A stretch of DNA of 64,000 nt from Bisporella sp. PMI_857 (taxonomy: Eukaryota > Ascomycota > Leotiomycetes > Helotiales > Helotiaceae). The position numbers and the translations under genes were made by a program. The stretch lies in NCBI GenBank assembly GCA_021307315.1, contig JAJSPD010000063.1:124001-188000 (forward strand), given 5' to 3'. The notes under the pieces were generated by a model. That model saw only the letters and a program-made list of their open reading frames with translations, had not been told where the DNA came from and searched no databases. Below are positions 9,822 to 22,800 of this stretch, piece after piece; the first letter of the stretch is position 1, and the number at the start of each line of letters is the position of its first letter.

Positions 9822-12800
9822 ATGCACGCCACATCTAGCGGAGGCATAATGAAGGCTCAGGTCAAAGACAAAATTCCTAAGCGCTTCAAGGAACTGAAAT
9901 TCGGCATACAGTGCGATCGCTCCACAATTGGCGCTTGCATAAACTAGTGCTAATTCAAACTTACAGATCGAATCAGCAGATCGCCAACCAGGCCGTTCTC
10001 GAAGTATCAACTCGGGTGCTCTACGACTTCCAAGACGGAAAGAAGCCTACGGCACATGGTGCTAACGATGCTCGCATGGTACAATATATTGATGTAGAAT
10101 TGGGAAAGATTGTATGGCTGATGGTTTCACTATTAGGGAATATCGAGCAAGACTGGTCGCTGCGAAACCTGTGCCGGAACACTCAATGAATGCAATGGGC
10201 ATTTTGGTCATATCAGACTTGCCCTTCCGGCATTCCATATCGGATATCTGAAGCTGATTATAAATATACTCCAAAATATCTGCAAGGTCTGGCCACCACC
10301 TGGCTCTGAACTGTATGACAGGAATCTAATATTCCATAGTGTTGCGGCAAAGTTCTTCTAACCGAGGCCCAGCGACGACAATTTCTCCGAAATTTACGCG
10401 CCGAAGGTATTGACAATTTGCAACGAACTCAGATATGCAAAAAGATCAATGAACAATGTCGAAAGGCTAAGCAATGCCCTCACTGTGACTCGATAAATGG
10501 CCAAATCCGCAAGGTATCAGTTCTAAAGCTTGTCCACGACAAGTTCGTTACCTACAACAAATCGAACGCGAAGAGTAAGGTCAAGCCAAAAGAATACGAG
10601 GACTTTGAGGCGACTTTTGAAAACGCTAAAATGACCAACACTGATTTGGACAAGCACATGAAAAGGGCCATGGAGGATCTGCATCCTCTACGGGTGCTAA
10701 ATCTTTTCAAACTGATCACACCAGCCGACTGCGAATTGCTGGGCATTAATCCGGCTGAGGGAAGACCAGAGATGTTTTTGTGGCAATTCGTCCCTGCACC
10801 ACCAGTCTGCATCCGACCCTCTGTTGCCCAAGACAATGCAAGCACTGAGGACGACATTACTACCAAGATTGCCCATATTGTGGAGGTTAATGCTCTGATC
10901 AAAAATGCGCTCGTGAAGGGTCAAAATCTACAGTCGATTATGGAGCACTGGGAATTTCTCCAGATCCAGATAGCTATGATGGTCAATAGCGATGTTCCAG
11001 GGCTTCGTCGAGATGACTTTGGCAAGCCCATCCGAGGATTCTGTCAGCGCTTGAAAGGAAAGCAGGGTCGTTTTAGAGGTAATCTCTCAGGGAAGCGCGT
11101 CGATTTCTCGGGACGTACGGTTATTTCTCCAGACCCGAATCTAGGCATCGATGAAGTTGCCGTTCCAGTTCTGGTTGCCAAGAATCTCACATATCCAGAG
11201 CGTGTAACCATGTACAACATACAGAAGCTTCGTGCCTGCGTGAGAAATGGACCAGATGTACATCCTGGTGCTCAGCAGATTGTGAAAGCATCTTCGGACC
11301 ACAAGATTTCTCTGAAATTTGCGCGCAGAGAGAATGAGGCTAGAAATCTGAAGACTGGAGACATTGTAGAGAGGCACTTAGAGGATGGAGATATTGTGCT
11401 CTTTAATCGCCAACCATCTCTACATAAACTTAGTATCATGAGTCACTATGTGAAGGTTCGCCCTTGGAGGACATTTCGTCTGAACGAGTGTGTATGTGGT
11501 CCTTACAACGCAGATTTTGATGGTGATGAGATGAATCTCCACGTACCACAAACGGAAGAGGCTAGAACCGAGGCGATCAATCTCATGGGAGTCAAATACA
11601 ATCTATCAACACCCAAGAATGGAGAGCCGATTATTTCGGCTACGCAGGACTTCATTACAGCTGCATATCTTCTCAGTGGCAAAGACAATTTCTTTGATCG
11701 AAAAACCTTTACCAACCTTTGCATGTATATGGTGAATGGCGCTGAGCATATAGATCTTCCTCCTCCATCAATTATTAAGCCACAAATGTTATGGACAGGC
11801 AAGCAAGTTTTCAGCGTGCTTATGCGCCCAAATCAACAATCTGACGTATTGGTTAATATGGAGGCGAAGTGTAGAGACTTTAATGAAGACAAACCCAAGG
11901 ACGCGGGGAAGCCTGCTAAAGACCAAAAGGGAACGAAATCGACGAAGGAAATGCAAATTGCAGAACCTGTGAAGCAAAACAAGGAAGAGAGTCAGAAATA
12001 TCTTACTCACCTCAAAAGTCCGGACATGAACGCCTCCGATGGCTGGCTTGTGGTGCAAAATTCCGAAGTGATGTGTGGAATGATGGATAAGACTACTGTT
12101 GGCTCGGGAAAGAAGGATTCAATATTTTACGTTATTCTGCGAGATTTTGGTCCAGATGCAGCGGTCAAAGCAATGAACCGTCTCGCCAAGCTATCAGCTA
12201 GATGGCTGACGAACCAAGGCTTCTCAATAGGAATCAGCGATGTCTACCCGTCTAATGGCTTGCTATCTCTCAAGCAGGAGCTAGTAGCTGATGCTTACGA
12301 AGTATGCGATGACCTAATAGAGCTGCACAGAGTTGGAAAAATGGAGAAAAGTGCCGGATTCGACATGGAGCAGACCCTTGAGGCTAAGCTATCTGGAAAG
12401 TTGAGTGATGTTAGAGGTGCTGCTGGTGAAGCATGCTATGCATCTCTAAGCAAGTACAACTCCCCGCTCATAATGGCAAAGTCCGGCTCCAAAGGCTCGC
12501 CTATCAATGTTGCCCAGATGGTAGCGCTAGTGGGACAACAGATCATCAACAGTGAGCGTGTCGCAAATGGTTTTCAAGATCGGACTTTGCCTCATTTTCC
12601 AAAGCATTCCCGACTCCCCCCAGCGAAAGGATTTGTGAAAAACAGCTTCTTCTCAGGCTTACGGCCCACTGAATTCCTGATGCACGCAATGTCTGGTCGT
12701 GAAGGTCTGGTTGATACTGCTGTGAAAACCGCAGAGACTGGTTACATGTCGAGGCGCCTCATGAAGTCATTAGAAGACTTATCTGTGCAGTATGACAACA

Positions 12801-14749
12801 CGGTACGGAATTCTTCGAATATCGTGGTCCAGTTTCTATTTGGAGCAGATAACCTTGATCCCGTCGACATGGAGGGTGATGCAGTCCCTGTCAATTTCAA
12901 GAGGACCTGGAGCCATGCCGAGGCTCTGACATACAACAACAATGATCCAACTTTGTTGCCATTTGAGATTGATGTTCATTGTGAAGCGATGCTCGCGAAA
13001 GAGAAGGCGGGACTCAAAAGATTCAAACTAGTCGATGGCCGTGAACTTAACTACAAAATCGTAGACGACGAGGACGAGGACATTGATCATCTTGATAGCA
13101 CTCGGAAATTTCTTGATACTATCACAAATCATGTGCATGATTTTGCTGACAGAATGGCCAATCTCCGAGAGAAATTAGGACTGCCACGTTTGTCCCTGAA
13201 GGAAGAGAGAGATAAAGATGCCGAGGAAGCTATTGAAAAAGCAGTTAGGAAGCGACTCACGCCAAATGCTGACGAGCGCCGAATCAGAGAAGAGATCTTC
13301 CGCGACCAAGAAGCATTGAGGCAAGCGGTAAGGCGTGCTCAAGTCAAAAAACTTATAAAGCAAAAGACAAAATTAGCAGAGAACAACAAGAGAAAAATAG
13401 AAGAACATATGGTCAGCCAGGTCGCAAAAGTGTCTCAGCAAACTCTAGAAAAGTTCATTATACTTTGTCTTGAGAAGTTCAAAAAAGCGAAGACAGAGCC
13501 TGGCCATGCTGTTGGTGCTGTTGGAGCACAATCAATTGGAGAGCCGGGAACACAAATGACCCTGAAGACCTTCCATTTCGCAGGCGTAGCCGGCATGAGC
13601 ATTACGGGGGGAGTTCCTCGTATCAAGGAAATCATTAATGCGTCTAAACTCATCAGTACGCCAGTCATTGTTTGCCCTCTCTTGGGTGATGCGGGTGCCC
13701 TCTCAGCATTCATTGTGCAGGGACAAATAGAGAGGACCTACATAGGTGATGTTCTGTGCTCCGTAGAGGACCATTGGAGTGGCAAATCGGCAAACATATT
13801 ACTTGCAGTGGACGGAAAGGCTCTTTCCGAACTCTACCTCGGAATTACTATCAGAGATATTGCTGTTTCGATATGGAGAAACAAGAAGTTAAAGATTGAT
13901 AGTAGCCATGTGCACATCGATGATGCGAACGACATCATCAGAATAGAAGTACATGCTTCTCCCGGTGAGAACAAGACCGGACGTGGGATCAGAACAAAGG
14001 TCTCTGTAGATGAGGGAGGTTCTGATCTTTTACTTCGTATCAACCATCTGAAGAGGTCATTACCGTTGATTGCGATCTCTGGCTACCCAGAAACCGTCCG
14101 AGCAATCGTGATAAAGAAGTCGGATGATAAGAAAAAGGATAAGAACGCACTAGTGAAGCGGGACCAAAACGGCAAAGAAATTGAAGAATTCATACATGAA
14201 GTACACGTTGAAGGATATGGTCTGAAGCATTGCATGACCACCGTTGGAGTTGATGGCACAAAGGCGACCACGAATAGCATTATGGAGGTCCGAGAAGTGC
14301 TTGGTATTGAAGCAGCACGGACAACTATTGCTTTGGAAATCTCGAAGGTTATGAGCACCATGAACATTGATCCTCGACACATGGAACTGCTAGCTGATGT
14401 CATGACATACAAGGGTGAGGTCCTTGGTATCACCCGTTTTGGGCTTTCAAAGATGCGTGACAGCGTGTTGCAGCTTGCCTCTTTCGAGAAGACGCCAGAT
14501 CATCTCTTCGAGGCCGCAGCGGGCATGAAAACGGATAAGATTGAGGGTGTCAGTGAGTGCATAATCATGGGGCAGACCATGGGTGTCGGCACCGGCGCAA
14601 TTCAAATGGTGGTTGACTTGAAGCTTACCGTTGATCATTTGAGGAATGGCCCAACCCTCTTTGACGACGCGTGGAAAGATGAGCTTAGGGCAAGGCGGAA
14701 GGAGGAGCGCGACGCGAAAGCGGCACTCAGCGGTATGATGGAGCAGTGA
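9822..14749 (+). CDS. rpc1: DNA-directed RNA polymerase III largest subunit (RPC1/RPC160)
   Basis: This is the largest catalytic subunit of RNA polymerase III, which transcribes tRNA, 5S rRNA and other small RNA genes in the nucleus. Coding exons 9822-9910, 9967-10078, 10137-10286 and 10340-14749 give 1586 residues. The start could instead be the in-frame ATG at 9849 (MKAQVKDKIPKRFKELKFG), which better fits the shortest relatives. Visible signatures: the N-terminal zinc region CETCAGTLNECNGHFGHI, a second Cys cluster (CKCCGKV, CPHC), the catalytic magnesium loop NADFDGDEMNLH near residue 508, FVKNSFFSGLRPTEFL, and the trigger-loop region SIGEPGTQMTLKTFHFAGV. A Lys-rich insertion at about 632-668 and other insertions make it longer than yeast Rpo31 (about 1460). 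The third intron has a weak GTCTGG donor, but the join keeps the zinc cluster intact. Confidence 0.95.
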
Positions 14750-14950
14750 AAGGAGTGCGTGGTTTTGATTTTGATCAGCGATTTGAGCGTGCATAAGCTG
14801 GAGTTTTGTGATTCTTTGCAGTAGCTTTTATGGCTATGACATAGAATTTCCATGCTTTCCTGATATAGTGTACAATAAAGCCATGATCCTATGAACTTGT
14901 TGTTCTCAACAGTGAATGTCCTATTCCTGCTGTGTGTGTTACAAATGCCT

Positions 14951-17446
14951 TCAAGTCAAGACAAAAATTCCACTCGACCCTTCAAACGCCGTAATTGTCC
15001 CCCCTACCGTCTTCCAGTCCCCAAAGTACTTAATCCGATACTGTCCCACCTCAGCATCGCTCTCCGTCTCCCACACAATCTCTACCTCACTCGTACCCAG
15101 CACCTCGCTCGTCTTCTTCCAGTTAAAGATTAAACTCCAGTCGCTATCATCCCTCACTCTCGCCCACCTCCCGCTCGCCTCATCTAGTTGCTCCACAGCA
15201 GCGAATGTTTGTTCGAGCCTCAGGTTATTCCGCGGATTTGCGCCGACGAAGGTTGCGGAGACGGAAGCGCCAATGTGGTAAGAGGGGCGCACGTCTGTTT
15301 TGACATCGCCAAACTTCTTGAACAGAGGCGCGCCGTCGTAGACGACGCCGGTGATGAAGGAGAGGGATCTGTTCACGTTGTTTGGCGGCGGGGGACCGGG
15401 TGGTGGCTGCGATTTTGATTCCGCGTGGAGATAGGGGAGGTTGGAGAGCGTGAGGTTGATGTAAGCGTTTAGGGTCCACAGTCCGTAGAGTGTGGACGCG
15501 CCTTCGTAGCGTTGGATCGAGTATTCTTCAGGCGTGGCGATGTAGTGCGTGTAGCTGTTAGCTGGGCCGCCGAGAACCACGACGGGTTCGGTCTCAGAGC
15601 CAGATAGCGCGAGAGAAGCGGCGGAGGTGTGAATGGCTTCCTTCCAACGTCGGCCAGCCATGGTCGTCGCTTCACCCGGACTGACGATTATCACGAGCTG
15701 GCCAACACGCAGGACCTGGATATCAACGATGTTGGGCGTCCACGGGTAGGGTGTGCTAATCTCGCCGACATCCAGGAGGATGGGTTTTGGGTGGTGACAA
15801 CGCTGCTGTGTTTTGCTGGGTGCTTTAATGAGACCGGATACTACGCGCCAGACAGGCGAGGCGTTGGGTGCACCGGGGTCGTTTTGTGTGAAGTCGAACG
15901 CACCAGGGCCGTCTGATGTTCCAGCAGCGAAGGAGTAGCCCAGTGCTGCTGGGCAGGTGTGAACGTAAGTTCCATTCGCAAGAGGGAAGCTGTAATTAGA
16001 GAAGTCTTTGAAGGTGTGGAAGGACTTGACAGACGATCCGGTGACCGGAGTACCTTTTCCCTCTATCGAGTCATATAAGCTTCTAGCAGGTTCATACTGC
16101 CTTTTGCCAACCTCATAACAAGATGCTGCCCCATTGTCCTGGACACGGAAGAATGGGCCTCGAGCGTGACAGTACTGACTTTTACCGTCGCTACATGTGC
16201 TATTTCTGAAGCTACACTCTTTTCCCGTGCCGTCCTCACACCACGCACCAAGTACATTTGGGCTAGTATCGCCAACATTGGCCTGTGAGAAACCAGCCAC
16301 AAAGCCTTCAGCAACATTTTCCTGTCCAATGACACTCTTCTCAAACAATGTAGCAGCTACGCCTTTGTTATCACCAGAGATCAGAGTGTTATTGCCAAGC
16401 ATCGAGGTTCCGTGGGTGGGAAACCAGGTGAGAACACCAGTGTTCTTGCCATCAGATGCCCTCTGAAAGCGCAATAAGGTTAAATCTTTTTCTACGGAGC
16501 CATCATCCTCAGAGCTGCTGTTGTACTTCAGTCTTTCCTTTTCGGGATTTGCAAGATACGCGTAAAGACTGCGATTTATATTCGCGCCGAATATCTTGGT
16601 TGACCCAATGGTCAAATACCCAGGCTGAAGACTCTCATGCGCCCGTTGTATTGACAATACCGCGCCGTCAACAATTGCTTTGTATGACTGTTTGTCGAAT
16701 CCTTTGCTTGTGATCTGAGGCAAGAGGTAATTTAACCAGGCACCGGGACCTGAATGTGAGTGTGTCCCAGTCACAGCCACATTATGCTGTCCATATACCA
16801 CAAAATCGGATCCCAGACTAGCAACACCGTCCAGAATACCATATCTAACGGCTGTATCTCCAGACTGTGTATCGAGAACAAGGTAGACGAACCGGTCAGC
16901 TGGGTTGTTAACATCCCCAACGATGAAAGCCCTGGAATACAGTCGCTGTCGAAGACCAGAGCCAACCTGTTTCGTGTCCGCATATCCCATCATGTTGATT
17001 TCAACGACGGGGCTAAGACAATCTCAGCATAATATCTTCCGAAAGAGCTATTGAACAATTACCCTGTGATGTCTGCCTTTCCAACTCCCAGCAAATACTG
17101 GCTCCCTCTCCCCGCCATATCTTCCTTTCCGGTATGATACTCCCCATTTTGTCCAGATTCCCAGACCCAAAGTGGTCGAGAGTCATTGTAGAGTAGATGA
17201 GAAGTGGTGACAGCGCCTAAGAATAAGAGTATGGCGAACGAGATAGCTCTCAACAGGCGTGTTCGACTTGTGATACGTTCCCGGAATGTCTGCCTGCGAT
17301 AAAAGAGTCAGCAGCGACTATCGACATTTTCACAGGATCAGGTTCTTCAGGGCTTCTTACTGCTGTGGACCATCTACTTTCAAAATAATATCTGCTTCAT
17401 CCGCACCAGCCGGAGACCCGTCTTTTAATAGCGAATACTGGGCCAT
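14951..17446 (-). CDS. Neutral ceramidase, apparently type II membrane-anchored
   Basis: It hydrolyses ceramide to sphingosine and a fatty acid (neutral/alkaline nonlysosomal ceramidase family). Minus-strand exons 17361-17446, 17063-17293 and 14951-17012 give 792 residues. GVGKADITG lies just before intron 2. Zinc-ligand motifs THSHSGPGAW and FPTHGTSM are present. The catalytic-serine motif NVGDTSPN is near residue 353. SPGEATTMAGRRW and the C-terminal immunoglobulin-like domain complete the family pattern. The first exon encodes a hydrophilic tail of about 43 residues before one hydrophobic segment (about 44-60, RAISFAILLFLGAVTTS), so the reconstruction predicts a signal anchor rather than a cleaved signal peptide at the very N-terminus. 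It is convergent with RPC1, with only 201 bases between the stops. Confidence 0.93.
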
Positions 17447-17996
17447 GATTAATGTTTGTATTGAAATCCCTCTCGGAGGGCCTTCAAGATGCTATTGTAT
17501 CGTGTCCATGCTGTTAAGAAGCTTAATGACCACAAGATCTTCAAGGTTCAGGTGACAAGTTATTTTGTTTCACAAGCTAGAGGCAAGCTACGTAATGTAC
17601 GCCAAGCCTTTGGCCTCATGCGCAAGGCTGCGCTTTCTTGTCCTCCACCAGCGCGAGAAACGAGTTTCGCGCACGCTGCAAAGCAGACTCTAGATTAGAA
17701 CTATATTCTTATGCTTGCTAAATTATCCGAATAGTCGTTAATTCTATGTTTCGCAACCATGTATTATTACGAAGTCTGCCGACAAAATACCCAATTCGTT
17801 GAAACTGGTCAATACCGGCTCGCCGAAGGATCAAGCCAACACATTTTGAAGCTATAGCCGGGCCTCCTTGAAGGCACCACACATCTTCCATCCCTGGCAT
17901 CATTTCATTTTGAGCGTCAGGATATCCCTTAGCTTCTCCTATCCCGTGACCATACCGCGCGTAGATCTGGGAGAGGCTTCTCTGCTTTTGATCAAG
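17447..17996. other. Intergenic, promoter side of ceramidase
   Basis: These 550 bases between the ceramidase start and the 3' end of the broken HET gene hold no recognisable gene. An open frame at 17489-17698 is not supported by any motif. Confidence 0.5.
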
Positions 17997-19814
17997 CTAG
18001 TAGAAGTCTTTTGAATTCTGATCAAGCGCATTGATCTCTTCGAGTCGTGCCGTAAGAGTTACGCTTCCGCCTTTAAGGGCGCCAAACGGCTCGCTTGATA
18101 TGACCAGCTCGACTTCGGCGTTCTCCACCTTGAAGTCAGGATGGGCTCGGAACGAATGATATAGTATCCTTCCGCTGCATGAAAGCCATGGCTAGCTTGG
18201 GCGATAAATACGTCTGTCCGAGGCTGTACCTTCAAATCTCGACGTCGTTCCCGCAAAGTCTCTGAGAAGGACTTTAACCAAAATAGCTAACGGTAGATGT
18301 CTGACCCAAGATTCCCGCATGGAACTCGGCTTCGCTGACGTCGTGGAACTTTCTCACTAGGGCAGATATTGCGGGGAGTCTATCGGTCGGAAAGGATATC
18401 TGGTGGTGGCTATACTCGCTGGTGATTTCTTGCCAAAAGGTCCAAAGCTGCCTCCAATCGTCGTCGAGCAATCGATCTCTTTTGCGCTTTGTCCAGAATA
18501 CAGAAGGCAGGTTACGAATGTAGTGGTGAATGTCTGTGCGATTTCTCCCAAAAATGTCATTAGATCATATTCGATATTTTGATTTGTGTATATGATCTCT
18601 TGACAGCTTCGGTAGGGACAAAGTGAGGAATAGACCAAACATCTTCGACTAAGAAGGTTTTCTTGGAGATACCACGCTCGAGACTTGGTTGGATCATCCG
18701 CCCTATATACTTTATTGATATTTTGTTTAGATCGAAGGAGGAGGGTACCTCGTTCACCTTATGGGATCCGTAGGTCAACTTTTTGGGGCAATTTTGTTTT
18801 GAGAAATCCTGATCCACTCCTGTTGCAGATGCAGCCATGAGCGTAATAGTGGCGTGTTCATATACACTTGCCATGTTTGAAAGTTCTTTCCTTTTATTGT
18901 CTTCGCAATCTTGGGGAATACATAAGGCATCGATCCATACGTATCGCAGATGAAGTGTCCTCGAGACAATTATGGCATCTCTAAGCGTTGGCGAAAGTGT
19001 TTTGAAGTCAATAAATTTAAGGTTGGCGTCACGCTGTAGGTTCTTTTGACCCCCCCAGTAGCTCAATGCGATGTAATTACCTGATGCTTCATTGGTTTCC
19101 CAGAGGTGAATTTCGTCACGATCGGAAGCTCCAACATCCAACACTCTTGTTGGTAATAATGCATTTGACAAGGGAGATCCACACATGTGATGCCTTTGTA
19201 GGCATTTATCAAGCCAGGCATGAGCTAGCTCCATGTTTGCCAAAGACCCGTGATGTGTATCGAATTCTTTACTTGAAATGAATTTTGCCGTGGGATCGCT
19301 TGTTTTATCTCAGGCTATCTCGTCTGAAATATGCATGCAATATGTCCTACTTACCAATTTCCGCTCGCACATCAACTTCGACAATCCCCTGCCCATATAT
19401 GGAATCTTCAGCATACTCATCATCATAAAGTAGAATTCTTAAATCCTTAATATCCAACAAATCTTTTTCAGTACTTTGGCATTTTGCAAGCCACTTGCAC
19501 GAGACCCAATTTCTCTTCCATTGCCCTTCCTAGCTTCGTTCATCAATGTCTGCGGATTTAGCAATAGCATCTATTGCTAAGACACATAGATCGCAATCTC
19601 GAGATTGGCCCGTTGACAATGCGCCGCGCTTGTAAGAATGCTCGTGAACTAGAGTATCCAAACGAGTCTCAACAAGGACCTTCGATCTTGGAATAAGCTG
19701 ATGCCATAATACAGTCTTAAAATGTCTTATGTCCAGCTTGTTCCAGCAATCAAAACAAAGCTTGGAGAACCTTGCCTGCCTGCTTTGGGTCTCAAGCAGA
19801 GGAGACATCATCAA
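17997..19814 (-). pseudogene. HET-domain (heterokaryon incompatibility) gene, broken
   Basis: HET proteins mediate non-self recognition and cell death on fusion in fungi. Pieces of one such protein lie in order on the minus strand but not in one frame. The N-terminal part (19814 downward) has the family-typical CDLCVL and is stopped by a TAG at 19530-19532, after which the same frame continues with WVSCKWLAKCQSTEKDL to an intron-like GTAAGT near 19354. The HET core (19243 to about 18690) has YIALSYWGGQ, SRTLHLRYVWIDALCIPQD and MASVYEHATITLMAASA. The next motif, RAWYLQENLLSRRC, lies in a different frame from about 18690. DDDWRQLWTFWQEITSEYS and FPTDRLPAISALVRKFHDV lie in a third frame (18274-18471), and the typical tail ends at 17997. 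Introns could explain one frame change, but not the stop as well. Confidence 0.8.
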
Positions 19815-22800
19815 GTGATGAAATGATACACTAGTCGGAGAAAATAATCAGCGGACAGTTTAAGGTAGGTTGACAATGCTGGGATACATCAGACACAGTG
19901 TTGTGCCAGGTGAGGTGTTGGACGCCTGAGTCTTTGGCCTACTCGGGTTGGAGTTCAAGCTCTGTGGGATGCCAAGTCCTTGTCAGTTATGCAAGAATTA
20001 TCTTTCATCCCAGTGCAGAGATATACCTCAAAAGATGTCATGCAAACATTTGATGAGCATGAATTATCATATGTATTCTCTACAGCAGGCGTGAATGTGT
20101 CTGATTTAACCGTGAAGGGGTTTAATTGCTAGATCGTCTCTCCAGAATTAATTGTATTCGGGTCGTCACTGATAATTCTAGGCGGCATCTCTTGGCAATG
20201 GTATCCGAAGAGATCTCTAGTGAGGTTGAATTCGGTGCTTGATATTCTCAAAGCCCAATTTCTCCTTCGCCCACCTAGATATCTGTCTATCGCCGTTGTC
20301 AGTTGACGGCCGTCTACGCGTCTTCACCTCCTTCACTTGTTCAATAGGAAATGCAGAAGAAAAAGATCGTACAGACGACTGCCATCTAACTAAAGCGTTG
20401 ATATACCATTTTCATGAGTAACAACAAAACCAAAAGAATATTGTGAATAATCAACACTAGCAGTGAGGCATGGATCGCTGAATCATTATGACATGGATTC
20501 CATGACGGCCAGTTATTGTGAAGAGAGCCGTGTATGTTGAACCTTCAAATGTTTTCGTCGAATTCAGAAAAAAAAAAATAGCTAAAGCCCATCACTTGAT
20601 GATTTCTAGATAGCCTCGACTTGAAAATTATCGAGAACACATACTGACTCTATTTTGCTATGAGTTTCGACGCTCGTCTCATCATAGCGTAAGAATAGAA
20701 TTTTCTTATCATAGCCACACTGGCGATGATCCAAGAAGCGCCTACTAAGGCTTCTTGAAATATATTCTGAACAGTCGCGACGGGTGCCTTCAAGCGCCTG
20801 CTCTAAAAGTACCTTCTCACACTCGAGTCTTGGATTATCAAGACTTTGCGATTGGACGAATTTACTGATTAAAATAATTATACAGATACGAAAGCCGATA
20901 TATTCCCATTTCAGGCAAAGGAAGGGACGGAGAGAGGGGAGTGGTCAACGACGACTATGTTGTTGGTGCATCATATGAAGGCTTCGAGTGTGAGATTTCT
21001 ATTTCGGTGATGTACCAAGACATCTGCACAAGATTCGCCGAAGACGTCCCATGCGAAGGAAAGCCTTTGTGCCTGATTATACTTTTTGTGTAGATTGATC
21101 CGCGGTGCATGAAACCGATAGTGTCTTGTCGGTATCTTTGGCTCACTCAGCATCATACATGGGCAACAGAATGCCGAGCCAGCCACACCTCTTTTCTCGA
21201 TCGGGAACCGGAAAGCTTCCAGATGATGTTCTGGAAAACGTGATGTGTGGTGTGTTGTCTATTGTGTGGGTTGCATACATACAAAAAAAAAGCGGATGAC
21301 AGCGGCTGCATCCGGTTTTATTTAGAGTCCCCTTGCAGGAGATATGAAGCCTCGTGGTCCCAGCTGTGGGGCAGCAGTCCTATTGGAAACCTCCCAAAGA
21401 ACGGCTCTCCGATTGCAGGTCCCATCATCGCGGTTACAGATTCATGTTCCGCAATAACCTATTTTAAAACATGGTTCATTAATATATTTTTCGTTTGGGA
21501 AGATAGGGTTGTCGCGTGGCCGGATGCCATCGTCCGTGGCTGTTGTACTTTTTGTATACGAGGCGCAGTGGATACGCGAGAACAATGCACGACTTCAACT
21601 CTGCTGTTGACAGCTTTCCTCTCCTACTGTACTGAGATGCAAATGTTAAGCCACTCCGTATTCTACTACTCTTCTTCCATATGCGCTTCCATATGCACTT
21701 CATCTTTCATGACATCTTGTCGCGGACCCCAAAAACGGCGACGCCGACAGTCATGCCCTTTCTTCCAGGCCACCCAACAAACGCGATCTTCAGGAGAGAT
21801 GCTCAGGCTCGATGATTGTTCAGAAACTTAAGCGAAGGTGTGTTCAACAAAGTCTGGAGTCCGAACCTTGAGACTTGGGACGAACCTGGGTGGGTGGTAG
21901 CAGGCATGGGTGGCCAGGATCAAGAGGTTGTCTACCGATCCCGTAGCTGGGGAGAGAGTCGTCTGCAACCCTAAGCGCCAGCTAGTCAAACAAAAACGCC
22001 TTACCAAAAAGTCTTGGATAGCTGGGAGTAATCCAACAAAAGACAAAGTTACAGCGCTGCAGAGTAGGGTCACAATTCGCTTTGCACCCTTGACCATAGA
22101 TCTCATAGTTCGGTACTTTTTACTTTAAGGAGTAATTTCGAATGGCCGTCTCTCCACTATCTCCTGCTTTGAACCTTGGTTTTTTTATGATTTTCAGTAG
22201 GGATTCAAACCGAATTTGTCACCCTTTACTTAGCTACAAAGCTCAAAATATCAAATTTGTTCATGTTAGAGCGAGAAATAGCAGGAGGTACATCTGATCA
22301 TCAGATTGATCCGGCGCGGCAGTTGTAGATGCGAGTTTCATTCTGAAAGGCTTAACCTGTATTGACCGTACCTGCATGGCAACTGCTGTGCCATCAAGTA
22401 TGCAGCAGCATTAAATCACGAAGGATTGCGATTTGGCCGACCCAAGAATTATTCAAATCATCTCTACCTTTTCGGAACCGACATACTGTTAAATCTACTT
22501 TAACCCCTTCCCAAGGTTTCGGCGTTCAGCGCGGCTCCCGAAACTCTCCCCATACTTCCCATAAAATAACGAACCAATGGTAAATGTTTGAGGCCAACAT
22601 TTCGACGCCTTGAAAGTTGGAGAAATGCAGGGGAAACAAAGTCGCCTGGTAGAGTGGCCTCCTAAATTTTGACCTGGAGAAAAGGATATTTGAGATTGAA
22701 AGCCAGAGCCAGGTGTCAGGGATGTCGTAATCTCAACCAACCAGACAACTGCTTAACCCCGGCCCTTGCTGTGGTCATCATTTGAGTTTCAGAGATTAAG

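Noticed and set aside
13435..14433. Several minus-strand frames opposite RPC1
   Set aside because: Antisense shadows of a strongly conserved coding region.
21247..21831. 194-codon open frame on the plus strand
   Set aside because: The longest frame in the 5-kb gap, but the translation is motif-free and begins at a non-conserved position; chance openness is the simpler reading.
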